Shown here piece after piece: positions 48,001-64,000 of a stretch of DNA of 64,000 bases. Position 1 is the first letter of the stretch; every line of letters starts with the position of its first letter. This stretch comes from Branchiostoma floridae (taxonomy: Eukaryota > Chordata > Leptocardii > Amphioxiformes > Branchiostomatidae), in assembly GCF_000003815.2 (NCBI RefSeq), contig NC_049990.1:9983534-10047533 (forward strand), read 5' to 3'. A program made the translations under genes and the position numbers. The notes beneath the pieces are model-generated. The model saw only the letters and a list, made by a program, of their open reading frames with translations, had not been told where the DNA came from and did no database searches.

Positions 48001-51000
48001 CGTTTTTCAAGGTCTCAGTTCAGTCCTTCTAATTAATTTTCGCGGTTTTCGCGACGATTGTAATTGGCTGACGGAAAAAAATTTCGAGCTGGCTAAAGCC
48101 CTGATATATATATATATATATATATATAATCTAAGTTCTGAAGTACTATACTGGTGAATAATGTTTCTTTTGTGAATGGTCTTCTGGAAGTATCTTTTTT
48201 CTCACCACAACATACTGTTAACATCATTTATATAAGTTGAAATATGTCCTACCTCTGTGCCCTTTCCACAGTTTTTGTTCTGACCACCTCTTCCTGGTCG
48301 AGGCTGACAGTACAGAAGGTGTCCCTGGTCCCCACTGGGCCTGTGTTGGCACCAAAGTTCTTTCCTTCCCCTAAAAAAACACATGAAGAGAAATACATCA
48401 GGCAACAGGTGGATTTCTGTCTGGATTTTTGTCCATACAGGCAATGGCATCCTAGCATCCTGTCAGCCAACCCACTCACCCCTTTCCTTTCCAACATGGA
48501 AAATGCTCTAGATGCCTTTACATGTACATGCTTTTTGTGGCACACTTCATCATAGCAGGACCTTTTGTTAATCATTGATTAAAACCATTGATTAAAATCA
48601 CTTTATATATATAAAACAACAAAATTTTGTTTGACTTTCAAACATGATAAATTTTGACAAATGTCAGTCTTTTCAATTGAAAGCTTTACATGAAGTAATC
48701 TCACATAGATTATGGTAACCCTCAAACTCAAAGAGACTTCTATCAGAATAAAATGATACTGCAGGAAACTGCACAACAATTGTTGCAACAAAGCACAAGA
48801 TCAAGGACTTTTAAGTTGTTAAGTAAAGTTGACTCTCCCCCTTCTTTACACACATCATCATAAGTAACTACTGATCTGTCACCATTGTATGGTAATCTAC
48901 TCCAATCAACCGACAAAGATGACAACACCAAAATAATCAATTGGTATTGAATTGTTGTTTGTATAGCACTGGCAATTCAATACACATGTCAAGCAAATAG
49001 ACCATAAACTTGTCAGCTATATGTTCTGAAGTACTATGAACAATGTTTCTATTGTGCATTTTCTTCTGGGATCTGGATGTATGTTCTTCTTACCATGCCA
49101 AGATGGTAAGTTACTAAGTGTGTCAAAGGTAGACATGCAAAAAACATATTAATATGTGATTGCTCCTGTGTTGGTTAGGTTCTACTACACACAACAAACC
49201 TGGAATCCAAGGTCATCTATCGTGTAAAGCACACTTCAGATCTAATCGAGATATATCTACTAGTATATCACTCATTACAAGCCTTGATTGTGATGATTAC
49301 TGGTGTAAGAAATATTTATGATAACAACATGGTTCAAAATACTTTTTCCTCCATGCATGGTTTTACTAGTACACAGGTCAACTTGGGTGAGGTCCAAAAT
49401 TACGAAGTATGGTAACATTGACAATTTTATAAACATAAAATGCATACACATTGGTGAAACAATGTCTGGTTGTCTAAGGAGGCTAGTCAAACACGATTGC
49501 ACTGTCTTAATCTACACTACCCAATATTTTTACAGTACGACGTATATGCAAATCAGGACACAAAAATTACAGCATTTGGGGCATTTCAAACACTGTCAAA
49601 TTCATAGTCTTTAACAGCCTTAAGAACGAGGTTATTCATGCATATGCTATGTATCCTTAACTGGCATAAGTCATGTCTTTGAAAGTGAACTGCGATTAGA
49701 TTCCAGGGTCTCCAAAGTACTACCCAAACATTCAGTCCAATGTCCAAAACCAATTACAAAGTTTTATCAAATATTTTGAATACAATGGTTGTCTGGTATA
49801 TACTCCAGACCCCCAACTTGGCAAGACTAATAAGGTATACTAAATGTGCTTGCTATCAAGAAACTGTGATACAATTGTAATTTGTGACCAATTACTACAA
49901 ACTAGAACACAAGTGTAGAAGGGCAGATAGCCATCTTGCTGTGTCCTACATTTATTGGGCACACTTTTCATGGTTCCCTCGCCTGGCATAATTCACAACA
50001 AAGTACTTGTGACAAGTCCTGCTGTGTTAAGGCTGGTGTCACCTCTATAGTGTAGCCTGCCACCTGCGTAGCAACAACCTAAAGCGGATGTCAACCCTAA
50101 GGCATCTTGGCAGACCACAACCCACAAAAGACAAACACTTCCCCAAAGGAAAAATCACCTGCTTTGAAGTGGAATGGAACTGTTCAAATCAGGAAATCAG
50201 ACCCACATAGCCACAGACCATTAGTGACCCTTTACATACAAGTTCAAGATGTTTTGACAAGACCATGGTAACATCACGGGCAGTTTAAAATAGCTTTCTG
50301 CTTGCTTTAAATACTACTACAATTCACAACACTGACTGTCAAGAAACGGTGTGCTGGTGACTTCATCTGAAACAGGCATGACTGGAAAACAAACAAGCCA
50401 AATGTCAGTTGTCACAGTAGGTTTACAGTGTAAGAGACCATACAAGAATGTAGGACAAGGGGGGAAGAGGCATTTCAAGCACATGGGATGGTTCTAAACT
50501 TTAAAAAAATAATTCTGAATTAAGCATAATAGCTCCTTTTTTGTAATGCATGAAAAGGTTTCCCTCGAAAAAGACAGTGATAAAACATGTTTAGCCCACT
50601 GCTGAAATGGGTACTGTGCTTGCCTTCAACTGGTATAATAACAAAACTTGCATTTTTGACAACTGGAATTTCAAATAATTCCATAATTCATTTTTCAGGA
50701 CCAATACTTACTAGTATCAAATTGCATGAAATTGGCTTATCATTGAGGTACATATGTATGGTTTAAGCAACATCCTCTTTTAATTCTTAGCTTAGTCTTT
50801 TTGCAAAAGTTCCTGCTAGTCATCCAGCAGAGCTGTAGTGTAAATATCGCATCATGAAAATATATGACCTTAAAATGATACAAGCTATCATACAACATAT
50901 CATGTAACTGAGACATAGGAGCATCCTTTCTCCATGATCATCTCAGCTTCTAATAATATCTTAATATATGTTATAAAGAGAATATGATGCCTTGGATGCC

Positions 51001-53858
51001 TTACACTGCAAATGCTATCAAAGAGTCTGTTTATGCCATGCTGTCCTGACCTATTGACATGGGGTTGCCCCATTCAAGGCCAGTCTGACACCTACACCCC
51101 TAGCCAGTTGTTGCTAGGGTGGTGCTCTTTTCACCATTTAAGTGAAAGATGACCTGTGTCACAGCGTGTACCACAGTGGTTCTATATTGGAGATAACACA
51201 ACTCTGTACAGTACTGTATCAAACTAGGAGATGAAAACCAAAACGAACCAACTGTTCAAAGCACGCATTCATCATCTTGTGCGATTATTACTGAGCATAA
51301 ATTCAGTCAGCCATTTGCTATAATAATGTTTCCAAGTATATTCCTGCCAAAGGAAGAAGGTTATGTTTTTGGCTGTAAGATTCTTTGTGAAGCCATTACT
51401 TAAAACAGTTGTCAACAGATATTCAGTTTGTTAGTACATATAGGTCTTGGTCAAAGGGATTAGAATTTAGATAATCCTCCCATGTGTACTGTTACTTTCA
51501 CTAGTTTCAGCTAAACAAAATTCATGGACCCAGTTTTCATAAACAGTGTTATGTCACCACCACTATGACATCACTGTGACCCCTAAGAGAGTCCCAGGCT
51601 CAGAGCACCCAAGTGGTAGCATGTCACCCTTTGCTCCAGGCGGCTTTATATGTACATAGCCTTCCCACCCTGGAGTAACTCTAGCCAACCTAGATATGTG
51701 CGGCCAGGAAGTACAACAGCCTGGACAGGACTTATCAATTTATAACATCCCAGAAATGTGCCCAGTAGTGACTGCTGGCACCTGTTTTGTCCAGCTGGCT
51801 TTCCGACTCACTCCATTAAGATTGTTGCGCACATTCATGACTCAACACTGAATGCTGCCTGCCAAAGTTACACATGCACCTTGGCATGCTCAATTACTAC
51901 TGTAATGGTACCAATTTGGAAGCATGGAATGTGCCTAACCGTATCCCAGCTGAGGGATCCTTTTGGAATAGACGTCCCTTTATTGTGGGGTAAGGCAACA
52001 GGCCTAGGGTCATCCGGGAAAAGGCTTTAAAGTCAAAGCAATATGTAAACAGTTGTACAAGAATGCATTTGACCAACAGAATTATTTATTGCTTTGTTGC
52101 ATGCTATACAATATCAATATTTCAGTTCAGCCCGGCTTAGGGACTTGCAACTTACAAATGCAAACTGGACTAAGCTTCAATTCTTACCACTTAAGATGGT
52201 GCAGTGGGGCTTGATTTGTGTGCATTTTGTCATGTGGCATTTTGAACAACTTTATGAAGTACATGTGTAATGGCCCCATCTGTTTTGAGATTACTACCAG
52301 TGCAATCCAGTTCCATGTGCCATGTGCAAATAATTACAGCATCATGTACTAAACATGTGTAGTTATTTGGCAAACCAATTGACAAAAGTAAATCACATTT
52401 CTATCAAACTATTTGTGAATCAAATAACACTAGTTGTTGTTGAGTTGCGAGTGGGTATATACTAGTAAGTTCAAGTGCATATGTCAGCTCAAGAGCAATC
52501 ATTATATATACAATCACGTCCCATTAGAGTGGGAGCTAATGTTTAAACTGCAAATCTTTAAAAACATTTTCATCAGTTTTTCAATTTTTGGGTCTGTCCC
52601 AACAAGCAAATTCCATCCCTAGGCAGGTCCTGGAAACAGCCATGATTATGTACATGTATACGGAACATTTTGCTCATTCAGTTACCTACTAGTACTAGTA
52701 GACAAAAACTAAGCATATCCCTGTACTTAAGTTTTACATCATTTATCACTTTGAAGCTGACAATATCACTATAAAAAAAGAAAAAAAAACTACACACAAA
52801 TTCAAACTGTTTTCTTTTTGATTAGTAGTCAGACTGGACATTTTCATTTTTTTCAAGTATACAAATTCTAGTTCTACCCTGCCTATGCAATCTCTATAGC
52901 CTGTGTCTATGAAAATCAAACAAATTCTCATGATGAAACAGATAATATAAATTATAATTGCATTTTGTCTGTTTGGTTTACAGTATTTTCAACACTTGCC
53001 TCTTCCACTATGTACATTGTCAGAGTTTGTAAGAGGAGAATTTAAAAAGGCTTTTAAATAGGCAGCACAGAAAGCTTGTCAACATGATTTGTGAATGATG
53101 TATGACACACACACGTTTGGTTTGTCATGTGTCTGTCACCTTTCCCTCCCCCACCCGTGCGCCTTATCAATAGCAGCCATTTTGTCAAACAATATGATAA
53201 ATATCTCCTTCACAATCAAACAGTTGTAACGTCTGGAACACAACAAAGTCTAAGATAACTAGTCAAAAGTATGCAAAGGGTTTAAAAAAACGATAATCCA
53301 GTCAGAAACAAAAGGCCTTCATTCGCATTAAAGGTTTCAATGGCAAAGTTTGCGAACACTACCGACAAACTGTCAATATTTGTCTGTTTTGGGCACACAT
53401 ATTACTTTACTCTATCGCCGTATGTCGAATGGCGGACTTCCAGACGATATATCACCAAATCTTGAGAGGGTAAATACGTGACACAAGCTACGCAGTTTCT
53501 TCGTATGTTTCTCACAGAACGCAGAGTTAGGTGAGGAAGATCGCAGTGAAGAAAGTTCGAGAAATATAACGGTACACAGACAGGTTTAGCTAGCGGCGCC
53601 CGAGGGTTTGGACTCTAACGTTACGGCGCGATACGAAAATTTGTCCACAGAGTGAGTCAGACGACATATCGCACCCGAGTTTTCCATCGTTTTCTCCAAC
53701 ATCACATCACTAACACTTCAGTATGACATCAGATATAGCTACATATACATATTTCTGACGTGCAGGAGACAAATTTGACGGAAAATACTGAGGTACTAAC
53801 CGATTTTAACCCGTAAAGTTTCCACAACTCGCACCTCCCCCTCACCGAGGCCCGCCAT
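33078..53858 (-). CDS. RASA2/RASA3-like: GAP1-family Ras GTPase-activating protein (C2-C2-RasGAP-PH-Btk)
   Basis: Accelerates GTP hydrolysis by Ras-type GTPases; the PH/Btk module binds phosphoinositides in this family. Exons: 53858-53801, 48370-48253, 47405-47207, 46686-46610, 46221-46141, 45929-45857, 45734-45661, 45444-45328, 44971-44821, (small exon unresolved, candidate 44344-44329), 43578-43441, 43017-42903, 42619-42545, 42370-42247, 41727-41621, 41417-41340, 40949-40866, 40661-40588, 40380-40274, 38624-38542, 38224-38154, 37936-37847, 37363-37316, 36970-36867, 33971-33785, 33144-33078. About 2500 nt, roughly 835-840 residues, the usual length. Seen in order: C2A ([16 protein letters not shown]), C2B ([22 protein letters not shown]), RasGAP ([27 protein letters not shown] with the conserved Arg-containing helices), PH ([27 protein letters not shown]), Btk zinc motif ([18 protein letters not shown]), C-terminus [13 protein letters not shown]. 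The start [10 protein letters not shown] is in GCCAT context. Every junction agrees in phase except 44821/43578. Confidence 0.93.
33660..33779. repeat. CCAA tetranucleotide microsatellite next to a splice donor
   Basis: About 25 CCAA units after a short ATCA/CTCA run. On the gene strand it is (TTGG)n beginning roughly ten bases after the GTAAG donor of RasGAP exon 33971-33785. Confidence 0.95.
34500..34599. other. Assembly gap (100 N)
   Basis: Exactly 100 N within the RasGAP intron between exons 36867 and 33971. True size unknown. Confidence 0.99.
35005..35345. mobile_element. hAT-like MITE, CAGGGCTCTAGCCAGC family, copy 1
   Basis: 341 bases with inverted ends CAGGGCTCTAGCCAGC and GCTGGCTAGAGCCCTG, flanked by the perfect 8-bp duplication AGTTAATG (34997-35004 and 35346-35353). 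CAGGG-type ends and 8-bp duplications are hAT hallmarks. Just inside, CCGTCAATTGACGG is a palindrome. A 79-codon minus frame is present but not kept intact in the other copies. RasGAP intron. Confidence 0.88.
35620..35810. mobile_element. Hairpin DNA element (191 bp), second member of the C-run family
   Basis: Inverted arms: left AGCCCCCTTTACAAATCAAG, right ends CTTGATTTGTAAAGGGGGGA plus T; flanked by TAA at 35617-35619 and 35811-35813. The inner halves match those of 29433-29621 (CATCAGGGTCATGCCT, CTCGTAAT, TAGAGCT) while the outer 30 bases differ. RasGAP intron. Confidence 0.82.
39765..39890 (-). other. Candidate 66-nt cassette exon in the RasGAP PH domain, partly SINE-like
   Basis: On the minus strand 39888-39823 is bounded by TTTTCAG and GTATGG, is 66 nt with phase 1 on both sides and no stop, and would add [17 protein letters not shown] plus five more residues between AKSK and GEPPLCK. 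Direct joining of 40380-40274 to 38624-38542 also keeps frame and matches the family, so the segment is optional. The plus strand has TAGCATTAGGGG and AGTTCGGTCCC, resembling Pol III A and B boxes. Confidence 0.35.
42030..42230. repeat. 72-bp tandem repeat, about 2.7 units
   Basis: GGACCAGATTT(T/C)ATTT recurs at 42042, 42114 and 42186, with TTTGGAATCT(G/A)TAGTGACTAC between. It ends about 20 bases from the RasGAP exon 42370-42247, on the intron side of its donor. Confidence 0.9.
47764..48103. mobile_element. hAT-like MITE, CAGGGCTCTAGCCAGC family, copy 2
   Basis: 340 bases, close match to 35005-35345, with ends CAGGGCTCTAGCCAGC and GCTGGCTAAAGCCCTG. Inserted in a (TA)n microsatellite, so the flanking ATATATAT on both sides fits an 8-bp duplication but cannot prove it. 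Lies in the RasGAP intron between exons 48253 and 47405. Confidence 0.87.
48371..53800 (-). other. First intron of the RasGAP gene (5.4 kb)
   Basis: No coding exon or complete mobile element identified on either strand. It contains copy 2 of the dispersed repeat at 48650-48800 (GATAAATTTTGACAAATGTC, ACTGCAGGAAACTGCACAAC). The remainder is AT-rich unique-looking sequence. As the longest intron, next to the first exon, it is the natural place for enhancers, but none can be read. Confidence 0.6.
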
Positions 53859-54264
53859 GTTATCCTTCGTGTCACGTGACTAACAACCATACCGCATACG
53901 TATCAGATCATCTCATTGGTCAGAAATTTCTGCTGAATTTCTCAACTTATCGTTGATTGGTTTGATTAATAGTAATACCATAAAGTATTTTACTAAAAGA
54001 AATAGAATTTTTTGATGCAGTAAACTTATCGGAATATATCTAAGTAACGTGATAGGTATACAATGGCCATTTCAACAAGCTCGTTAAATAGAATCAAAAG
54101 TGTATATTTCTACGACTCGTTAGGCGGCACACCCCTGATAACTAATGTGATGGTCCAACATGGCCGAATGAAGTAGATGAAGAAGCTCTCCAGTGTTTTG
54201 TTGTTGTACTTCTCGAATTTTCTCGCTGTCTCTGATCCTACAGCACCGACTGCAGGCTATAAAG
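53859..54264. promoter_or_regulatory. Head-to-head intergenic/promoter region of RasGAP and BTB-ZF genes
   Basis: The RasGAP start codon (53858, minus) faces a putative non-coding first exon of the BTB-ZF gene on the plus strand that would end at 54264 (AAAG before GTACGT). Contains CACGTGAC directly upstream of RasGAP (an E-box/USF-type core CACGTG) and CCAATGAGA on the minus strand (CCAAT box type). No TATA box stands out. Transcription starts are not determined. Confidence 0.5.
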
Positions 54265-55520
54265 GTACGTCTAGACTATAAAGTACAACGTCGTTTCGAG
54301 AAATATACATTCCTGTCAGGATATCGTCCTGAAATAAGCCTTCGTTTTAGTCGACGTGCGCCAAAAATTTCTTCTGGCCTTGGACTCGTTTCTATATCTT
54401 CTGTTGCGTCCTTGGTTGTCCCACTTGCAAATATATCTGACCGAGTTCTGACGAGACCATGCTTGCGTATTGCAACAAATTCAAGATCTGTAAATCCTGC
54501 TTTCCTTCCAAAATGTCGTAAAGGGTTTAGACAATCTCGAAGAATCATCATAGCAGCACAGGGCCAGGGTACCAAATTGTGGTTGGTTGGCCTTGAACAT
54601 AGCTAGCGGCCTTGATAAATAGTAAGGAATTGAAAGACTTAGATTACTAGCAATATTTTTCGAAACTAAGTTGATGAGATAAAAGTTAAAGGCAGTGAAA
54701 TTTTATTATCTTCTAATTGATATGTGCAGAGATAACAAAGGGACTTTTTTTCTTGACTTTGAATCAAGGCCTTGCGCACGTGTCCTTTTTTAAAGGCCAT
54801 GACCTCCAACACTGTCCTCGTTGGAATATCAGAGCTAGTAAAGAAAATTTAACACAATGATATAGTTCTTACAGCAAGTCCTTGATTCTTCTTATGAATA
54901 CATGTAGATACATACATACTAATATATCTAAATGATATCTATATTGCGCATATGGCTGTTGGGAATCATTCATTGTTTGACATGTCAGTGTGATTTATGA
55001 TTATGATGACCTTCACTGTAATCATGAACCAGTTGGACCAGGTTTTTCTTTATGCAGGACCAGCCATGCTTACAAGTACCTAACACTTGAAACAGGTTAT
55101 ATACTTGAATGTTGACAAAGTACATACAATATATTACAAGTTTCACAACTAATACTAGTACATTTGCATGTCTCAAACTGTCTAAGTGCCCCTGCATGTC
55201 CTTGGAGGCTTATTACATGTACATATGATCTCCTTAGGTGGCCATTTGAAACCTTGAAAAGCAAGCAGCATATAGCCTTGTGTAACCATACATGACCTCA
55301 ATAGACCTTGTGTAGCCTTGGCTAATACCACCTGAAGCCTTGGATAACAAGCAGGCTAGGGGAAACGTATGACTGTACCAGTATGTGTGACATTTTTTAA
55401 TTCTATACAACAATGTATGAGATATGAGATCTGGAAGGACAAGTTTTGCACAGCAAGTCTCAAGATGCTTCTGTCTGATGCAACATAATTTTTTCTTTTT
55501 TTTTCTTTTTCAACCTGCAG
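54265..55520 (+). other. Probable first intron of the BTB-ZF gene
   Basis: Runs from a possible donor GTACGTC to the acceptor TTTTTCAACCTGCAG at 55520. The stretch 54280-54600 is open on both strands for about 100 codons and GC-richer than its surroundings, but has no recognisable protein or splice context; the remainder is AT-rich and non-coding. Confidence 0.45.
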
Positions 55521-55540
55521 TTGAAGCCTGAAACCTAACG

Positions 55541-60139
<4,599 letters not shown>

Positions 60140-62267
60140 CCACAGGACTTATAGTAACAGTTATGCATGTTTGTGATACCAATGATACCAAGCATTTCCT
60201 GATTACCTTCTTATCAGTTATTAACATATTTCAATGAGCATAGAAGTTTTTGCAAAATATACACCCTTCTGATGGAAGGGTGTATATTTTGCAAATTTTG
60301 CCAATCATACTTCCAGTTCTTGATTAATTTCTACAGGGAATCAAATCAAATTACTTTGATGATGTCACAGTTAACATGGCAGTTTCAGAGCTGTCACCAC
60401 AGCTTGCAAGAAAACAAAACATTATTATAGATTTCAACTGTCAATCATGATGATTATGCATGGATTGCTTTCTGTCGTATGCTGGTGTCATTGGTTTCAT
60501 AATCACTTTAAACTGTATCTGTAAACTGTAACTGTACTGATCTAATTAGGGGTGGGTACCGGTCCAGCTCATTCAAGTCTGGCTCAGTTCCAGGTCCAGA
60601 GGATCAAGTCCAGACCTGAATCTGATCTTTGTATATCATTTGCCAAAATAAAAGCTACACCATGTAACTTAAGACAAGTGACAGTTGTATATTGTTGCAC
60701 AGCAAGCGACCTGAAATGGGGACAGCCCTAAGGGGGAATTAGAACTTTTGGGTTTCAGAGCATAATAAGTATGTCAGGACATGGGTATGTCGGAGCATAG
60801 AGGTGTAATGAATTGCAATGTTTGTGAAGGACAGTGTGCACTGATTCACACGTATGTTGTATTCATGGATATAGGAGTAAGTCTACTGTGATTGTCACAG
60901 TTTTCATTTCACATAAACTACCATTTGGATCAGTATTCTTTGGTCCAATGTTCCACTTTGTTTATAAAATAGATATCATCTCAATTCAATGTATATTATA
61001 CATGCAGTATACAATATAATTATACATATAATGTATACAATACTTGGAATGAAGCGTAAGTAAGCTTTGTGAAACAGGCATAATGATAAGAGAGTAACAA
61101 ATTGTATTTTTATCATTAATATACAAGAAATAGGAAAATGAAAAAAAAAGATCATTGTTATTTATTACCTTCAAGTTTAACACATTATGGACAGGATGTA
61201 TTTGGACTATCTGACTTTTTGCTTATTACAGTATCATGAGCACATTTTCAAGACAGTTTCTAATGTGCTATTTTTGGCAAACATACATGAAATTCTTGTT
61301 AATATAGGATTACATGTCAATGTAATTTGCATACTTTTAAGGTTTAATCATAAACTGGTACCTCCTACTTTCACATATACCTCCACAAATATATGAGTCC
61401 ATTTATACTACTCACCTGCACTTGATACCAAGTTAATAAAGGTACGTCATACCTCTGTCATACGTCATTCCTCCGTCACTGGTATTGTTCTGCGCATCAA
61501 TGGATCTCTGTACAACATTTGTACAACCTTTCCTCGTATGTACCTGTGAACAGTCAACATTTAGCAGAAACAAACACAAACAAACTTTGTTTCCTTGGAG
61601 ACTTTCGTACACAATCCGTTAGCTAATGAATCCGCAAACAAATCAACATGCATAAACTATTGAATCAATGTGTCCTTAGGGTATGTTTTTGGTGCATAAA
61701 TTTGTTGACACATATCATTTTCACCTGGATCCACCCCAAAACATCCCACCAATATTTGTTGTGTTTTGGTATAAAGCTAGGCCCTGTTACTGGACAGGTC
61801 ATTCCTGTGACCAAAGACAGCCCAGCATCTATCACACTCTTTCACTTGATGAGTTCCCTTGGAGTCTGTAGCTTTTGACAATTTCCGAGATGATGTGGAT
61901 GAAAGTTTGTATCTTCCTGCTGAGCTCTGCAACACTCTCACATGGTGGGTATTGGTTTTCTTGTATTTTTCAAGACTTTCCCCAATGTTTGAATGCTGCA
62001 TATTTGACATTCACTGATTCAGCTTCATAAGAAGTGGTTTTATTCATAGCACTTGATAGTTTTGTTGAAATTTGACAATGGAATGCCAAATGCAAGGTTT
62101 GATCCACTCACACTGGGAAGGCCCCAACTCTTTTCGTTAAGTGTTGTGGGTTCAATGTGCGTTATGTGTGGCTCTTTTCCTCTGTGTCCTCTAAGAAAAC
62201 TTCGCCTACCGCGCTGGTATTCCAGTGCTGATTCAATGATCTGGGCGCCAAGTGCTGAAGAAAGTTA
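60140..62267. other. 3' flank of BTB-ZF gene and intergenic sequence
   Basis: Begins with presumed 3' UTR. A perfect short palindrome at about 60255-60295 (TTTGCAAAATATACACCCTT and its complement) can form a hairpin. AATAAA at 60647-60652 is a possible poly(A) signal but lies next to a GGTACCGGTCC-type dispersed repeat (60545-60650). No coding exon recognised. Confidence 0.5.
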
Positions 62268-63811
62268 GGGACCGTACGGCATTTAGCGAGGGGGAAGGGC
62301 CGGTCGCCAGGGGGGGGGAGGGCCAAGCAAAAAAATATTTTGCCAGGGGGAGGGCCTAGCAAATTTTTTTTTACTTGGGGGGAGGGCCAAGCAAAAAAGA
62401 ATAGCTTGGTCTGCCAGCAAAATATGCCTTAAAATCCAAGAAACGGCGTTTCAGAGGGTCAAGATTTCAAAATTTTTCTGGACCTCTGCCAGGGATCGCC
62501 CGAGGTTGGCGCTCGGGATACAGTGAAAATGCGAAAGGGAGGGGGCGGGGCTTATGCATGACGCCCTCGAAAACCTTCTTCACGTCCAGAAATGTTATTA
62601 AACTCTAGATTAGTCTGCCAGCAAAATTTACCCCTGTCTTATTGCCCTCAAAATGTAAGAAATGGCGTTTCAGAGCTCGAGGGTAAATATTTGCAAATTT
62701 CCCTGGATCCCTAAATTTGACGTGACCGGCCTCGCGCCTTTGATGACCGACATCGTGATAATGTGTTTGGGGGGGATTTAATTTTGTATTTCTAAATTGA
62801 AATGCTATTAAAGTTAGCTTTGTTTGTCAGCAAAATATCTCCTCAAACTGAAGGAAATAGCTTTTTAAGAGGGTCAAGATTTCAAAATTCTCCCGGACCT
62901 ACCTTGCGATTCTTCATGCCTTTGGCGCCGAACATGGTGTTCGGAACGTCGTTCTCAAAAACTTGAAACCCTCGTCTTTTTTTTTTTTATAGAAATGTCA
63001 TCTAACCAGCAAATTTTCCCATAAAAAAGCAATGCAGGAAATCGTGGCAAAAAAAGCGTGGCATTTCTAAAATATTTCCTGCAAGTCTGCGGTCTCACGC
63101 CCGCCGGCGGCTAGAGAGAGGCGACCGGTGGTCTTACCCCGCCGTGGGAAAATCAGCGTCACGCGTCGACGCCCCCCTCCCCACTACAGTTTTGGAAGTC
63201 GAATCGTGCTGTCGTTTTGGTTTTCATTTTTTCCCCCGATTTACCGTAAGTTATTACCACCACAGAACCAAGAAAAAGTCCAAAATATATGTAAATTGAA
63301 AATAGTTTCCGTCAAGCCGCTCAGGCCCGCGAGCTTGCAATACGTAAATTTAGGGAGCGGGGCGCGCGCCGCTTCGTGGCGCAAATCTACTAGAAATCCA
63401 GGTACAAATGCTTTTTAGGTGTTGTTTTAATATCAAACAATGAAATAGCTTCTATAAAGCAAATATTTATGCCTCTATGAAGCAGATATTTATCCCTCTA
63501 TTAAGCAGATATTTTGAGCCATTCTGTTTTCCTTTTTTACTAGGGGTGAGAGATCTGCTTCTCGATGAAAATCATGAAAAAGTATGACGCAAAGCACATT
63601 TCCAAATGCGGGAGCGCAGTGTTTTATTGGCGTCTTGAATATTTTTTTTTTTCAAAGTAGATAGGAGGGGGGAGGGCCAAGCAAAAATATTTTGTCTTGG
63701 GGGGAGGGCCTAGCAAAAAAAAATTTACCTGGGGGGAGGGCCATGCAAAAATTTTTTGACCCGACCCTCTGGCGACCGGCCCTCCCCCCTCACTAAACGC
63801 CGTACGGTCCC
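62268..63811. mobile_element. 1.5-kb non-autonomous DNA element with long inverted ends and TTA target site
   Basis: Inverted ends of about 48 bases: left GGGACCGTACGGCATTTAGC then GAGGGGGAAGGGCCGGTCGCCAG; right is the near complement ending GCCGTACGGTCCC. TTA borders both sides (62265-62267, 63812-63814). Subterminal G-rich words (GGGGGAGGGCCAAGCAAAAA) recur at both ends in inverted orientation. The interior holds four degraded units of about 200 bases (near 62410, 62612, 62826, 63006), each with CAGCAAAAT and GGCGTTTCAGAG-like sequence. The longest open frame is under 100 codons; no transposase. Confidence 0.85.
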
Positions 63812-63814
63812 TTA

Positions 63815-64000
63815 GGCTCTGGTTTTCCAGTGCTGAATGGCTTTGAAGATGACTTCAGCACAGCTGGAACAGAATGCTGAAAAAGTAGAGTGAAGCTTTC
63901 GTAGTTTTGCTAAACTGTCTTACATCCCATCTGAAAAGATGTCCGGGGCCCTATAAACCGGACCTAGTTTCCCATTTTCATGACGTTGGGTTGGTCCCAA
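63815..64000. other. Unassigned right edge
   Basis: The first bases (GGTTTTCCAGTGCTGAATGG) resemble the left flank of the preceding element (GGTATTCCAGTGCTGATTCA, about 62215-62234), so the element may have inserted in an older repeat. Nothing else seen. Confidence 0.4.

Noticed and set aside
54193-54606. Overlapping plus (137-codon) and minus (99-codon) open frames
   Set aside because: No recognisable domain, no splice partners, and openness on both strands suggests composition rather than coding.
63128-63418. 96-codon plus-strand frame
   Set aside because: Inside the non-autonomous element 62268-63811; low-complexity and without transposase motifs.

Overview
The window is eukaryotic, intron-rich and metazoan. 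The best fit is an invertebrate chordate such as amphioxus (Branchiostoma). The reasons are one SHIP-type gene and one RASA2/RASA3-type gene (vertebrates carry paralogous pairs), membrane C-type lectins in tandem, introns of a few hundred bases to a few kb, and a heavy load of short DNA transposons and 3'-truncated non-LTR retrotransposons. The species call is inference. Two 100-base N runs (19248-19347, 34500-34599) are assembly gaps. All gene models below were built by hand from reading frame, splice signals and intron phase.

Layout: (1) 1-1285 is a truncated non-LTR reverse transcriptase on the + strand. (2) 13668 down to 1527 (minus) is a SHIP-type SH2 + inositol-polyphosphate 5-phosphatase gene; its 3' end lies outside the window. 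(3) 19124 down to 14637 and 29070 down to 22747 (both minus) are two complete, tandemly duplicated type II membrane C-type lectins. Each has six exons: cytoplasmic tail, transmembrane exon, mucin-like Thr/Pro stalk encoded by a 21-bp minisatellite, and three CRD exons. The duplication includes introns and about 1 kb of upstream DNA. (4) 53858 down to 33078 (minus) is a complete GAP1-family RasGAP (C2-C2-RasGAP-PH-Btk; RASA2/RASA3 type). (5) 55541-60139 (plus) is a complete BTB zinc-finger gene with six C2H2 fingers, head-to-head with the RasGAP gene. (6) 60140-64000 is non-coding and ends in a 1.5-kb non-autonomous DNA element.

The genes do not form an operon-like system. A thematic link exists: SHIP and RASA-type proteins act downstream of phosphoinositide/Ras signalling at the membrane, and the lectins are surface receptors with tyrosines in their tails. 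Functional coupling is only a hypothesis. The most unusual signals are a DNA-element family ending in runs of C and using TTA/TAA target sites, seen as one 1.3-kb copy and two short hairpins, with an empty-site comparison between the two lectin copies; a truncated duplicate of the last zinc-finger exon with an intact splice acceptor, embedded in a GATT repeat; and an in-frame 66-nt cassette exon candidate in the RasGAP PH domain.
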